Source: Streptomyces antimycoticus (GTDB taxonomy: Bacteria > Actinomycetota > Actinomycetes > Streptomycetales > Streptomycetaceae). Taken from it: a stretch of 64,000 nt of DNA. Location: NCBI RefSeq assembly GCF_005405925.1, contig NZ_BJHV01000001.1, positions 1,116,001 through 1,180,000 on the forward strand. Reading direction: 5' to 3'. Position numbers and translations under genes: made by a program. Shown in pieces: positions 11,649 through 19,489 of this stretch. Numbering within the stretch: position 1 is the stretch's first letter; each line of letters starts with the position of its first letter. Below the pieces are notes generated by a model. That model saw only the letters and a program-made list of their open reading frames with translations. It did no database searches and was not told where the DNA came from.

Positions 11649-11679
11649 GACGTCCCCTGCCGGCCGGGCAGGGGACGTC
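11649..11679. terminator. Bidirectional hairpin between inhibitor and protease genes
   Basis: Perfect 13-bp arms GACGTCCCCTGCC (11649-11661) and GGCAGGGGACGTC (11667-11679) with a 5-nt loop, 8 bp past the inhibitor stop and 70 bp from the convergent protease stop. It would serve as terminator for the inhibitor gene and possibly both. Confidence 0.75.
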
Positions 11680-11748
11680 GCCCAAGGCCCGGTACGGCTC
11701 AGATCACGGGGCCGACGGTCGTGGTGAGCAGGTGCGGACACCGTCCGC

Positions 11749-12603
11749 TCAGAGGCCGTAGCGACTCTTCAGATGGCGCCAGAAGTCGCGGAGCATCCAT
11801 GTGTCGAACTCCGTGATCTGCGTGGCGCTTCCCGCCTTCATGAGGAAGCAGCACTGGCCGGTCGGCGTCCAGTCGTAGAAGTCGTCGAGGCCGAAGGTGT
11901 GGCCGACTTCATGCAGGTAGATGTGGATATTCTCCTGGTTCAGCGCACCGGTGAAGTACTCCTGCCCCACACGCTGCCCCCAGTCCCCGCCGGCACCGCC
12001 CTGGAAGCCCTTCGTCAGCCACAGTGACTGGTCGTAGTGGCGGGCCGCACCGCCCGGGCAGCGCGAGTAGTTACCGTCCTGGTGGAAGAAGCGTCCGCAG
12101 TCGGGGGAACACTGCGGGGCGCCGCCGCCGTCGAGGTTCCCGGCGTAGATGTCGACCGAGTTGTCGGTCCACTGGAGTGTGGAACGGTTCTTCACGGCCC
12201 AGCCGACGATGTTGACCGGGACGTTGGTGTAGGGCCAGGCGTTGTGTCCCGTGCCGTTCTCCACCATGGCCGCCAGCCACTTGGCGTATTGCTTCTTCAC
12301 CGCGGCGTGGATCTGGTCGCGCAGCGTGGCGGTGACGGGGGCGTCGGACTCCCAGCGGACGCAGTAGTTGACGCTTCCCCTGTTGGCCATGACCTGGTCC
12401 CAGCCATAGTTGCGGAAGCCGTAGAGGTCCGGGTAGGTCGACTCGACGTGGTTCCACACCTCTTCCAGCGGCTGCACCAGGTTGGCGGGCGGGTTCCAGT
12501 CGTCGGCGACCCGCGACGGGGCGGCCGTCGCGGCACCGGGCGCGGCGACCAGCGCGGCCAGTGCGGCCAGCACGGTGGCCAGGCGCGCGAGGAATGAGCG
12601 CAC
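11749..12603 (-). CDS. Secreted zinc metalloprotease (metzincin motif)
   Basis: A 284-residue exported protein: signal peptide to about residue 28 (ending ATAA), then a domain containing HEVGHTFGLDD, which fits HExxHxxGxxD, the metzincin zinc site. CCFLMKAG follows about 20 residues later with a candidate Met-turn. The long region before the active site (LEEVWNHVESTYPDLYGFRNYGW to NVPVNIVGWAVKNRS) is conserved-looking but I cannot name its family. GTG at 12603 has AAGGGAG 7 nt upstream. A 17-bp palindrome (12622-12638) lies just upstream of the ribosome site. Convergent with the I36-like inhibitor. The protein substrate is unknown. Confidence 0.8.
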   Translation of the reverse strand: MRSFLARLATVLAALAALVAAPGAATAAPSRVADDWNPPANLVQPLEEVWNHVESTYPDLYGFRNYGWDQVMANRGSVNYCVRWESDAPVTATLRDQIHAAVKKQYAKWLAAMVENGTGHNAWPYTNVPVNIVGWAVKNRSTLQWTDNSVDIYAGNLDGGGAPQCSPDCGRFFHQDGNYSRCPGGAARHYDQSLWLTKGFQGGAGGDWGQRVGQEYFTGALNQENIHIYLHEVGHTFGLDDFYDWTPTGQCCFLMKAGSATQITEFDTWMLRDFWRHLKSRYGL

Positions 12604-12621
12604 TGTGAACTCCCTTGAATA

Positions 12622-12638
12622 GCTGACAAGTTGTCAGC
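12622..12638. promoter_or_regulatory. 17-bp palindrome upstream of the metalloprotease
   Basis: GCTGACAAGTTGTCAGC has perfect 8-bp arms about a single central G and lies 19 bp upstream of the GTG start. It is AT-richer than its surroundings and looks like a dimeric repressor operator rather than a terminator. No regulator gene is adjacent, so control in trans is inferred. Confidence 0.55.
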
Positions 12639-12738
12639 CCAAGGTCGCCGCCACCGCCGCTTGGGTTGCCGCCATGTGTCCGCGATCGCCGCGTCCGCGG
12701 GGGGCCCGCTCACATCGGTCAGTGGCCAACAGTCCCGC

Positions 12739-13482
12739 TCAGACCGGCCGGGTGGCCACCACCAGTCGGCAGCGAGGGCTGCCGTCCGCCCGCCGGCCGA
12801 GCTCCTCCAGTGCCCGCAGTTCGACCTCGAACCCGGCCCGGAGCAGCTCTTCGCGCACCTCCGCGAGCCGGAAGGTCCGGTAGTACATCACAAAGCGCGG
12901 CCGCCACACCGCGTTGCGCACCCGCATCGCGGTGTCGAACGCCAGGAGCTCCCAGTAGTGCCGGGATCCCGGACGGGCCGGTGCCCCGATCGGGAAGGCG
13001 AACCGGCCGCCCGGGCGGAGCACGGAGTGGACCTGAGCGAAGAGCCCCGGCAGCTCCCGCGGCAGAAAGTGGCCGAACGCCCCGAAGCTCACCGCCAGGT
13101 CGAAGACCGGCCCGAACGGAAGGGTGCGTACGTCGGCGCGTACCCAGTCCGTGCGCGGGGCGTCCGGCGCCACCGGCGTACGGGCCCGGCCCGCGGCCAG
13201 CATGCCCGCGCTGAAGTCGACACCGGTGATCCGCTCCCGGCACACCTGCCGCAGCACGCCCATGCCCGCACCGGTTCCGCAGCACACGTCGAGGCCGCTG
13301 TCGAAGGGCCCGAGCTCGCGCAGGGCGCCGGTCACCGAGTCCAGCACCGACGCCGGGGTCCGGTACCCGGTGTGGTCGAACTTCGGGGCCAGCAGGTCGT
13401 AGCCGTGCTCGACGGACGACAGCGCCTGGACGACGAGCTCACGGAAGGTGGGGCCCTGGGGTGCGGACATCACCCTCAGCAT
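12739..13482 (-). CDS. SAM-dependent class I methyltransferase
   Basis: About 247 residues with a Rossmann-like methyltransferase fold: motif I LDVCCGTGAGMGVL, an acidic end of strand 2 (ITGVDFSAGML), motif for strand 4 (FDLAVSFGAFGHF) and VLRPGGRFAF. It belongs to the broad methyltransferase type 11/25 group; substrate not identifiable. I start at ATG 13482 (MLRVMSAPQG); ATG 13470 is equally possible. The frame is open further upstream only because it crosses the 16-bp repeat array at 13506-13684, which is not a multiple of three and not coding. It stands between two secreted-enzyme genes, with no operon partner. Confidence 0.85.
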   Translation of the reverse strand: MLRVMSAPQGPTFRELVVQALSSVEHGYDLLAPKFDHTGYRTPASVLDSVTGALRELGPFDSGLDVCCGTGAGMGVLRQVCRERITGVDFSAGMLAAGRARTPVAPDAPRTDWVRADVRTLPFGPVFDLAVSFGAFGHFLPRELPGLFAQVHSVLRPGGRFAFPIGAPARPGSRHYWELLAFDTAMRVRNAVWRPRFVMYYRTFRLAEVREELLRAGFEVELRALEELGRRADGSPRCRLVVATRPV

Positions 13483-13505
13483 AGAGCCCCACCCGGAGCA
13501 GGACG

Positions 13506-13684
13506 GTCGTACTCCCGGCGTGGTCACACTCGCGGCTTGTCGTACTCCCGGCCTGTCGTACTCCCGACCTGCCGTACTCCCGGCCTGTCGTACTCCCGGC
13601 CTGTCGCACTCCCGGCCTGTCGCACTCCCGGCCTGTCGTACTCCCGACCTGCCGTACTCCCGACCTGTCGTGCTCCCGCGACCT
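13506..13684. repeat. 16-bp tandem repeat array (minisatellite)
   Basis: Eight consecutive 16-bp units of consensus GTCGTACTCCCGGCCT run from 13539 to 13666, varying at only a few positions (T/C at 3 and 5, G/A at 13). They are followed by an 18-bp variant (13667-13684) and preceded by a degenerate copy at 13506. The array fills the gap between the methyltransferase and GH127 genes. The unit length rules out a conserved coding role. It may be a replication-slippage minisatellite or a cluster of protein sites spaced about 1.5 helical turns apart. Confidence 0.9.
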
Positions 13685-13722
13685 GTCATGCACCTGGACA
13701 GGGCGCCGGGGGCGTGCTGTGA

Positions 13723-13744
13723 TGCCCGACAACGATGTCAGGCA
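13723..13744. promoter_or_regulatory. Operator-like inverted repeat upstream of GH127
   Basis: TGCCCGACA (13723-13731) and TGTCAGGCA (13736-13744) form 9-bp arms with one mismatch around ACGA, about 76 bp upstream of the GH127 start and directly after the repeat array. It is suited to a dimeric sugar-responsive repressor. It differs from the AAGCGCTT-type site at 9281, so the two loci may answer to different regulators. Confidence 0.45.
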
Positions 13745-13819
13745 CGACGTGTCGTCCTTGACCATCCCTAGGCACTTCTTCGGCACTTCCTCGGCATCCC
13801 CACCGACAGGAGCCGCACG

Positions 13820-16228
13820 ATGCCCCTCGACCGACGTCGCTTCCTCCGCACCAGCGCCCTCACCCTCGGTGCCCCCGCGCTCGCCGCCCGCCTGGCCCCG
13901 GCCGCCGTGGCATCCCCGGTATCCCCGGCCCAGCGGCCGAGGGCCCCGCTGGCCGACGCCTTCGACCGGCTCCCGTCCGGGAGCGTCACCCCGCGCGGAT
14001 GGCTGGCCGAGCAGCTCCGTCTCCAACTCCATGGGCTCTGCGGCCGGTACGAGGAGCGCTCGCACTTCCTCGACGTCAATGTCACCGGGTGGACCCATCC
14101 GGACCAGGACGGCTGGGAGGAGGTGCCCTACTGGCTGCGCGGCTATGTCCCGCTGGCCGTGGCCACCGGTGACCAGGCAGCGCTCACGAACTCCCGCAAG
14201 TGGATCGACGCCATCCTCGCCACCCAGCAGAGCGACGGCTTCTTCGGACCGCGCTCCCTGCGGACAAAGCTGAACGGCGGCCCCGACTTCTGGCCGTTCC
14301 TCCCCCTCCTCATGGCCCTGCGCACCCATGAGGAGTTCACCGGCGACCAGCGCGTCGTCCCCTTCCTGACCCGCTTCCTGAGCTTCATGAACGCGCAGGG
14401 GCCGGGCGCCTTCGACTCCAGCTGGGTCTCCTACCGCTGGGGCGACGGGCTCGACACCGCGATGTGGCTGTACCGCCGCACGGGCGAGGCGTTCCTCCTC
14501 GACCTCGTCCACAAGATGCATACGTACGGCGCCAATTGGGTCGACAACCTCCCGAGCCCGCACAACGTCAATATCGCCCAGGGTTTCCGCGAGCCCGCCC
14601 AGTACGCGCAGGTGACCGGCTCCGCCGAGCTCAGACAGGCGACCTACCGCACCTACGCGTCGGTGCTCGGCACATACGGCCAGTTCCCGGGCGGTGGCAT
14701 CGCCGGCGACGAGAACTACCGCCCGGGTTTCGCGGACCCCCGGCAGGGGTTCGAGACCTGCGGCATCGTCGAGTTCATGGCCAGCCATGAGCTGCTGACC
14801 CGGATCACCGGCGACCCCGTCTGGGCGGACCGCTGCGAAGACCTGGCCTTCAACATGCTGCCCGCCGCCCTCGACCCCCAGGGCACCGGCACCCACTACA
14901 TCACCAGCGCGAACAGCATCGATCTGAACAACGCGGTGAAGTCCCAGGGGCAGTTCCAGAACGGCTTCGCCATGCAGTCGTACCAGCCGGGCGTCGACCA
15001 GTACCGCTGCTGTCCGCACAACTACGGCATGGGCTGGCCGTACTTCGCCGAGGAGCTGTGGCTGGCCACTCCCGACAAGGGGCTCGCGGCCTCCCTCTAC
15101 GCCGCGTGCCAGGTGAGCGCGAAGGTGGCCGGCGGTACGACGGTCACCTTCACCGAGGACACCGACTATCCGTTCGACGAGACCATCCGGCTCACTCTGT
15201 CCACCCGCGAGAAGGTGGCTTTCCCGCTCCATCTGCGTGTCCCCGGCTGGTGCGAGAACCCCCGTATCGAGGTCAACGGCCGGGCGGTGGCCGCGGGCAG
15301 CGGTCCGGCCTTCGTCAAGGTCGACCGGAGCTGGACGGACGGCGATGTGGTGACGATCCGCCTGCCGCAGCGCACCACCCTGCGGACCTGGTCCGGGCAG
15401 CACGACGCGGTCAGCGTCGACCACGGCCCGCTGACGTACTCCCTGCGCATCGGCGAGGACTTCGTGCGCTACGCCGGCACCGACACCTTCCCCGAGTACG
15501 AAGTGCACGCCACCACGCCGTGGAACTACGGCCTCACCCCCGGAGCCGTTCCCGTCCTCACTCGTGACGACAGTCCGCTCGCCGCGAATCCCTTCACCCA
15601 CGAGGGCACCCCGGTCCGCATGACCGCCCAGGCGCGTCGCATCCCCGAGTGGGTCTCCGACGACGAGCGGGTGGTCACCCCGCTGCAGCAGAGCCCGGCC
15701 CGGGCCGACACACCGGCCGAGACGGTCACCCTCATCCCCATGGGCGCGGCCCGGTTGCGCATCACCTGCTTTCCGACGGCCTCGCCGGACGGCCGGGCAT
15801 GGACCCCGGAGCCGCCCTTCCGCCGCCTGCAGAACAAGCACAGCGGCAAGGTGCTCGCAGTCGACGAGATGTCCACCGCCAACAGCGCCCGCGTGGTGCA
15901 GTTCGACAACACGCCGACGGGAGACCACGCCTGGCAGTGGATCGACCGGGGCGACGGCTGGTTTCTGATCCGCAACGGCCACAGCGGCAAGGTCCTGGGC
16001 GTCGACCGGATGTCGACCGCCAACAGCGCCATCGTCGTCCAGTACGAGGACAACGGCACGGCCGATCACCTCTGGAGGAAGGTGGACAACGGCGACGGCT
16101 GGTTCCGCGTCCTCAACAAGAACAGCCAGAAGGTGCTGGGTGTCGACGGCATGTCCACTGCCAACAGCGCCCAAGTGGTGCAGTACGACGACAACGGAAC
16201 CGACGACCATCTGTGGCGGCTCGTGTGA
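13820..16228 (+). CDS. Secreted GH127-type beta-L-arabinofuranosidase with C-terminal ricin-type (CBM13) domain
   Basis: An 802-residue exported enzyme. Tat signal DRRRFLRTSALTLG; then an (alpha/alpha)6-barrel with PRGWLAEQLRLQLHGL and GWEEVPYWLRGY. Two diagnostic segments follow: FETCGIVEFMASHE (a catalytic/zinc Glu and Cys) and QYRCCPHNYGMGW (paired Cys, one the expected nucleophile in GH127). A beta-sandwich follows to about residue 665. The last 130 residues hold three beta-trefoil repeats (SGKVLAVDEMSTANSARVVQ, SGKVLGVDRMSTANSAIVVQ, SQKVLGVDGMSTANSAQVVQ), a carbohydrate-binding ricin-B-like module. It would release beta-linked L-arabinofuranose from plant glycoproteins or pectic side chains, complementing the PL1 and GH43 enzymes. 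Confidence 0.9.
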   Translation: MPLDRRRFLRTSALTLGAPALAARLAPAAVASPVSPAQRPRAPLADAFDRLPSGSVTPRGWLAEQLRLQLHGLCGRYEERSHFLDVNVTGWTHPDQDGWEEVPYWLRGYVPLAVATGDQAALTNSRKWIDAILATQQSDGFFGPRSLRTKLNGGPDFWPFLPLLMALRTHEEFTGDQRVVPFLTRFLSFMNAQGPGAFDSSWVSYRWGDGLDTAMWLYRRTGEAFLLDLVHKMHTYGANWVDNLPSPHNVNIAQGFREPAQYAQVTGSAELRQATYRTYASVLGTYGQFPGGGIAGDENYRPGFADPRQGFETCGIVEFMASHELLTRITGDPVWADRCEDLAFNMLPAALDPQGTGTHYITSANSIDLNNAVKSQGQFQNGFAMQSYQPGVDQYRCCPHNYGMGWPYFAEELWLATPDKGLAASLYAACQVSAKVAGGTTVTFTEDTDYPFDETIRLTLSTREKVAFPLHLRVPGWCENPRIEVNGRAVAAGSGPAFVKVDRSWTDGDVVTIRLPQRTTLRTWSGQHDAVSVDHGPLTYSLRIGEDFVRYAGTDTFPEYEVHATTPWNYGLTPGAVPVLTRDDSPLAANPFTHEGTPVRMTAQARRIPEWVSDDERVVTPLQQSPARADTPAETVTLIPMGAARLRITCFPTASPDGRAWTPEPPFRRLQNKHSGKVLAVDEMSTANSARVVQFDNTPTGDHAWQWIDRGDGWFLIRNGHSGKVLGVDRMSTANSAIVVQYEDNGTADHLWRKVDNGDGWFRVLNKNSQKVLGVDGMSTANSAQVVQYDDNGTDDHLWRLV

Positions 16229-16349
16229 TCGGGCCCTGAAGATGACGTCGCGGCGACGCTCCGTAGGAAGGTGTCGGCACGGCGTCGACGGATGAGGCCA
16301 TCGGCGCCGGGCTGTCCGCCCGGCGCCGTGGCATCTGCGCACGCTCCGC

Positions 16350-16545
16350 TCAGCGCCGGGCGTGCACCGCTTCGGCCGACGGGCCGGTCCAGGCCCGCCA
16401 CGCGGTGTACCAGCCGTCGGGACCGTTCGTACGGACGTCGGGTCCGGCCCAGGCGATATAGCCGTCGGGGCGGACGAGCAGGGCGGGGCCGGAGTCGGTG
16501 CGCTGGGCCTGGGCCATCGCGGTGTCGACGCGCGGCGCGCCCTTT
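16350..16545 (-). pseudogene. Remnant C-terminus of an FAD-dependent aromatic hydroxylase
   Basis: On the minus strand this stretch reads VDTAMAQAQRTDSGPALLVRPDGYIAWAGPD and ends with WYTAWRAWTGPSAEAV before a TCA-encoded stop at 16350-16352. DGPALLVRPDGYIAW is the typical end of PheA/TfdB-like flavin hydroxylases, where it closes the thioredoxin-like C-terminal domain. Nothing upstream in any frame supplies the FAD domains, so this is a truncated relic of roughly 60 residues. The right-hand limit is approximate. Confidence 0.6.
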
Positions 16546-16770
16546 TCGCGGATCAGCAGAAAGCCACCGGCCCGCTGGAGTTCGCCCCGGGTCGATCTCG
16601 CCGGCCCACCGCCGCTGCACGGCCTCGGCCTCGCCGCCTCGCGCAACGACCCACCGTCCGAGGCGGGCCGCGCGCTGCGCCGCACTCTGCTCGCCGCGCG
16701 CTGACGGCGCGGTCGTCCGCCGGAATCCCCCACCGCCCACAGGCACTCCGCTGTGACGCGTCGCAACACA
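16546..16770. other. Degenerate region upstream of the TetR-MFS operon
   Basis: No intact gene. On the plus strand about 40 residues (to GLGLAASRNDPPSEAGRALRRTLLAAR, stop near 16704) have coding-like composition and look like the C-terminus of a lost gene, but I cannot assign a family. Next to the hydroxylase remnant at 16350-16545, this suggests a deletion or rearrangement joined two gene ends here. Confidence 0.35.
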
Positions 16771-16773
16771 TTG

Positions 16774-16795
16774 ACGGAGTGAGTACTCACTCCGT
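16774..16795. promoter_or_regulatory. Perfect 22-bp TetR operator overlapping the promoter
   Basis: The site is an uninterrupted 22-bp palindrome; its central 18 bp are GGAGTGAGTACTCACTCC. A -35-like TTGACG (16771-16776) overlaps its left end and a -10-like TACGGT (16796-16801) follows its right end, so a bound repressor would block RNA polymerase. It lies 11 bp before the TetR start, the standard autoregulated repressor/efflux layout. Confidence 0.85.
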
Positions 16796-16806
16796 ACGGT
16801 ACCGGC

Positions 16807-17439
16807 ATGCCAGAGAACTCCTCCACCCCGCCCCGGCGCCGTGCGCCGGCCATGGATCCCGACCAGCGCCGCGCGATGATCGTCGCCGCCGCGCTTCCCC
16901 TCGTCGTCGAATACGGCGCCTCCGTGACGACGGCGAAGATCGCCCGGGCCGCGGGCATCGGGGAAGGCACGATCTTCCGCGTCTTCGAGGACAAGGACGC
17001 CCTGCTCGCGGCCTGTATGGCCGAGGCCGTGCGGCCCGATGACACCGTGGCCCATCTGGAGTCGATCGCCTTGGACCAGCCGCTGGCGGACCGGCTCGCC
17101 GAGGCGGCCGATGTGGTGCGCGGGCACATGACCCGCATCGGCGCGGTCGCCGGAGCGCTCGCGGCGGCCGGGCGGCTGGAACGCACCGCTCCCAAGCCCG
17201 ATAAGGACGGGCGCCTCCCGGACCGCGAGGCGAGCCTGGCCCGGCCGCGCGCGGCGCTGGCCGCGCTCTTCGAGCCCGACCGCGACAGCCTGCGGCTCGC
17301 CCCGGAACGGCTCGCGGACGCCTTCCAGCTGACGCTGATGTCGGCCGGGCGGCTGGGCGCCCCCGACCCGCTGACCACCGAGGAAGTCGTGGATCTCTTC
17401 CTGCACGGCGCGCTCGCGGCACCCGGGGAGGCCAGGTGA
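16807..17439 (+). CDS. TetR/AcrR-family repressor of the adjacent MFS pump
   Basis: A 210-residue TetR protein with HTH at about residues 35-65 (VTTAKIARAAGIGEGTIFRVFEDKDALLAAC). The C-terminal helical domain is divergent and its ligand unknown. The stop overlaps the GTG of the MFS gene (GTGA, 17436-17439), so the two are co-translated. The 22-bp palindrome sits between its -35 and -10. The simplest model is self-repression of the regulator-pump operon, relieved by a drug or metabolite carried by the pump. Confidence 0.92.
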   Translation: MPENSSTPPRRRAPAMDPDQRRAMIVAAALPLVVEYGASVTTAKIARAAGIGEGTIFRVFEDKDALLAACMAEAVRPDDTVAHLESIALDQPLADRLAEAADVVRGHMTRIGAVAGALAAAGRLERTAPKPDKDGRLPDREASLARPRAALAALFEPDRDSLRLAPERLADAFQLTLMSAGRLGAPDPLTTEEVVDLFLHGALAAPGEAR

Positions 17440-18926
17440 CCGGACCCGACGCGTACGAGGAACTCCCGCCCCGCCGCCGGACCCTGATCACCCTCGCCCT
17501 GCTGGGCTGCGCCTTCCTGGCCATGCTGGACGGCACCGTGGTCGGCACCGCGCTGCCCCGCATCGTCGAGCAGATCGGCGGAGGGGACGCCTGGTATGTC
17601 TGGCTCATCACCGCCTATCTGCTGACCTCCTCCGTCAGCGTGCCGGTCTACGGCCGCTTCTCCGACCTCTACGGCCGCCGCCGGTTACTGATCGGCGGGC
17701 TCGCCGTCTTCCTGGTCGGCTCCATCGCCTGCGGCCTGTCCGCCTCCATGCCGGCGCTGATCCTCTCCCGCGCGCTCCAGGGCCTGGGCGCCGGAGCCCT
17801 GCTGACCCTCGGCATGGCGCTGGTCCGCGACCTCCACCCACCGTCCCGCCCCCAGGGCCTGATCCGGATGCAGACGGCGATGGCCACCATGATGATCGTG
17901 GGCATGGTCGGTGGCCCGCTCCTCGGCGGACTGCTCGCCGATCACGTCGGCTGGCGCTGGGCGTTCTGGCTCAATCTCCCCCTCGGGCTGGCCTCCATCG
18001 CCGTCATCGCCCTGGCCCTGCCCGACCGCCGTCCCGCCACCCCGCCGGGCGGCCGGCTCGACGCGGCGGGGATCCTCCTCCTCGCCGCCGGGCTCTCCCT
18101 GGCGCTGACCGGCCTCAGCCTCAAAGGCAACGCGACCGCCGGGCGCGCCCCCTCCTGGACGGACCCGGCCGTCATGGGCAGTCTGCTCGGCGGTCTGGCG
18201 CTGCTCGCGTCGCTCGTACCGGTCGAGCGGCGGGCCACCGTCCCCGTCCTGCCCCTGCGGCTGTTCCGGCACCGCACCTACACGGCCCTGCTGACCGCCG
18301 GTTTCTTCTTCCAGGTCGCCGCCCTGCCGGTGGGGATCTTCCTGCCGCTGTACTTCCAGCACATCCGCGGCCACTCGGCCACCGCCTCCGGTCTGCTGCT
18401 GCTCCCCCTGCTCATCGGCATGACCCTCGGCAACCGCCTCACCGCCGTCACCGTGCTGCGCAGCGGGCACGTCAAACCGGTCCTGCTGACCGGAGCGGGG
18501 CTGCTCACCGCCGGCACCGCCGCCTTCGTCGCGCTGAGTGCCACCACACCGCTCGCGCTGACCTCCGTTCTGCTGGTACTCGTCGGGCTCGGCACCGGAC
18601 CGGCCATGGGCGGGCTCACCATCGCCACCCAGAACTCCGTCCCGCGCGCCGACATGGGCACCGCCACCGCGGGCTCCGCGCTCACCAAGCAGCTCGGTGG
18701 CGCGGTCGGCCTGGCCTGTGCCCAGTCCCTGATCGGCCGCTCCGGCACGGCCGCGCCCACCGCGACGGCCATCGGCTCCACCATCGCCTGGAGCGGAAGC
18801 GCCGCCGGACTCCTCGCCCTCGGGGCCCTGCTCCTGATGCGCGACATCCCCATCGCCACGCCCGGACGGCGCCCCGGCGCGCCCACTCCCGCATCCGCCG
18901 TCACCACGCCCGGGACCTCCCGGTAG
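17436..18926 (+). CDS. MFS multidrug transporter, DHA2 (14-TM, EmrB/QacA) family
   Basis: A 496-residue drug:proton antiporter with about 14 hydrophobic helices. The first helix carries FLAMLDGTVVGTALPRIV (motif D1 of the DHA2 group), the loop 2-3 signature is GRFSDLYGRRRLLIGG, and motif C-like GGPLLGGLLADHVGWRWAFWLNLPLG follows. Co-translated with the TetR gene through a GTGA overlap. Codon 84 is TTA (17685-17687), a bldA-dependent codon, so full expression of this pump is probably tied to development. Substrate not identifiable. Confidence 0.93.
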   Translation: MTGPDAYEELPPRRRTLITLALLGCAFLAMLDGTVVGTALPRIVEQIGGGDAWYVWLITAYLLTSSVSVPVYGRFSDLYGRRRLLIGGLAVFLVGSIACGLSASMPALILSRALQGLGAGALLTLGMALVRDLHPPSRPQGLIRMQTAMATMMIVGMVGGPLLGGLLADHVGWRWAFWLNLPLGLASIAVIALALPDRRPATPPGGRLDAAGILLLAAGLSLALTGLSLKGNATAGRAPSWTDPAVMGSLLGGLALLASLVPVERRATVPVLPLRLFRHRTYTALLTAGFFFQVAALPVGIFLPLYFQHIRGHSATASGLLLLPLLIGMTLGNRLTAVTVLRSGHVKPVLLTGAGLLTAGTAAFVALSATTPLALTSVLLVLVGLGTGPAMGGLTIATQNSVPRADMGTATAGSALTKQLGGAVGLACAQSLIGRSGTAAPTATAIGSTIAWSGSAAGLLALGALLLMRDIPIATPGRRPGAPTPASAVTTPGTSR

Positions 18927-18964
18927 CCATCGGCCGGGCGCTTGCGGCACGGCCTGTCGATCGC

Positions 18965-18987
18965 ACTTGACCTCAAGCGCTTCAAGT
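18965..18987. promoter_or_regulatory. MerR-type operator in a wide-spacer promoter
   Basis: ACTTGA (18965-18970) and TCAAGT (18982-18987) are perfect inverted arms separated by 11 bp, overlapping a -35-like TTGACC (18967-18972). With GATGCT (18992-18997) as -10 the spacer is 19 bp, the stretched spacing typical of MerR-activated promoters. It lies 17 bp before the ATG at 19004 and should control both the regulator and the following reductase gene. Confidence 0.6.
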
Positions 18988-19003
18988 GTCGGATGCTCGT
19001 CAT

Positions 19004-19456
19004 ATGACAACGACAGGGACAGAGGTCCGGGGCTCCCCGATGACCATCCAGCAGGTGTCGAGACTGAGCGGCCTCTCGGAGCCGACGCTGCGCTACTACG
19101 AGAAGATCGGCCTGATCCCCGCGGTGGACCGCGACCGGGACAGTGGCCACCGGCGCTACCACCCCACCGTGGTGGAGACGATCAAGGCGCTGGGGTGTCT
19201 GAGATCGACCGGCATGAGCGTGCAGGACATGCGTGCCTACCTTCGCCACCTCGACGAGGGCGCACAGGGCGCCGCTCCCCTGCGCGACCTCTTCCGGCGC
19301 AATGCGGAGCGCCTGGAGCGGGAGATGGAGCTCATGGCGGTCCGCCTGCGCTATCTGCGGCTCAAGGCGGAGATGTGGGACGCGCGGGAGCGCGCCGACG
19401 CCGATACGGAGCGCCGGGCGATCGACGAGATCACGGGCGTCATCGACGCGCTGTGA
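19004..19456 (+). CDS. MerR-family transcriptional regulator
   Basis: About 150 residues: N-terminal winged HTH (MTIQQVSRLSGLSEPTLRYYEKIGLIP, then RRYHPTVVETIKALGCLRSTGMSVQDM) and a coiled-coil dimerisation helix (RRNAERLEREMELMAVRLRYLRLKAEMW). There are no cysteines arranged for metal or iron-sulfur binding at the C-terminus, so it is probably not a SoxR or metal sensor. ATG at 19004 chosen; GTG at 18986 is in frame but lies inside the operator. It precedes an NAD-dependent reductase gene by 33 bp, a common pairing in streptomycetes. Confidence 0.9.
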   Translation: MTTTGTEVRGSPMTIQQVSRLSGLSEPTLRYYEKIGLIPAVDRDRDSGHRRYHPTVVETIKALGCLRSTGMSVQDMRAYLRHLDEGAQGAAPLRDLFRRNAERLEREMELMAVRLRYLRLKAEMWDARERADADTERRAIDEITGVIDAL

Positions 19457-19489
19457 GAAGTGCGTTTCGGAAAGGATGCAAAGGAATTC

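Noticed and set aside
13506..13684. Possible CRISPR array at the 16-bp repeats
   Set aside because: Units are contiguous with no spacers, too short, and there are no cas genes.
13439..16342. A minus-strand frame of about 970 codons opposite GH127
   Set aside because: It overlaps the repeat array and the GH127 gene, whose plus-strand frame has a signal peptide, catalytic motifs and trefoil repeats. The antisense translation has none.
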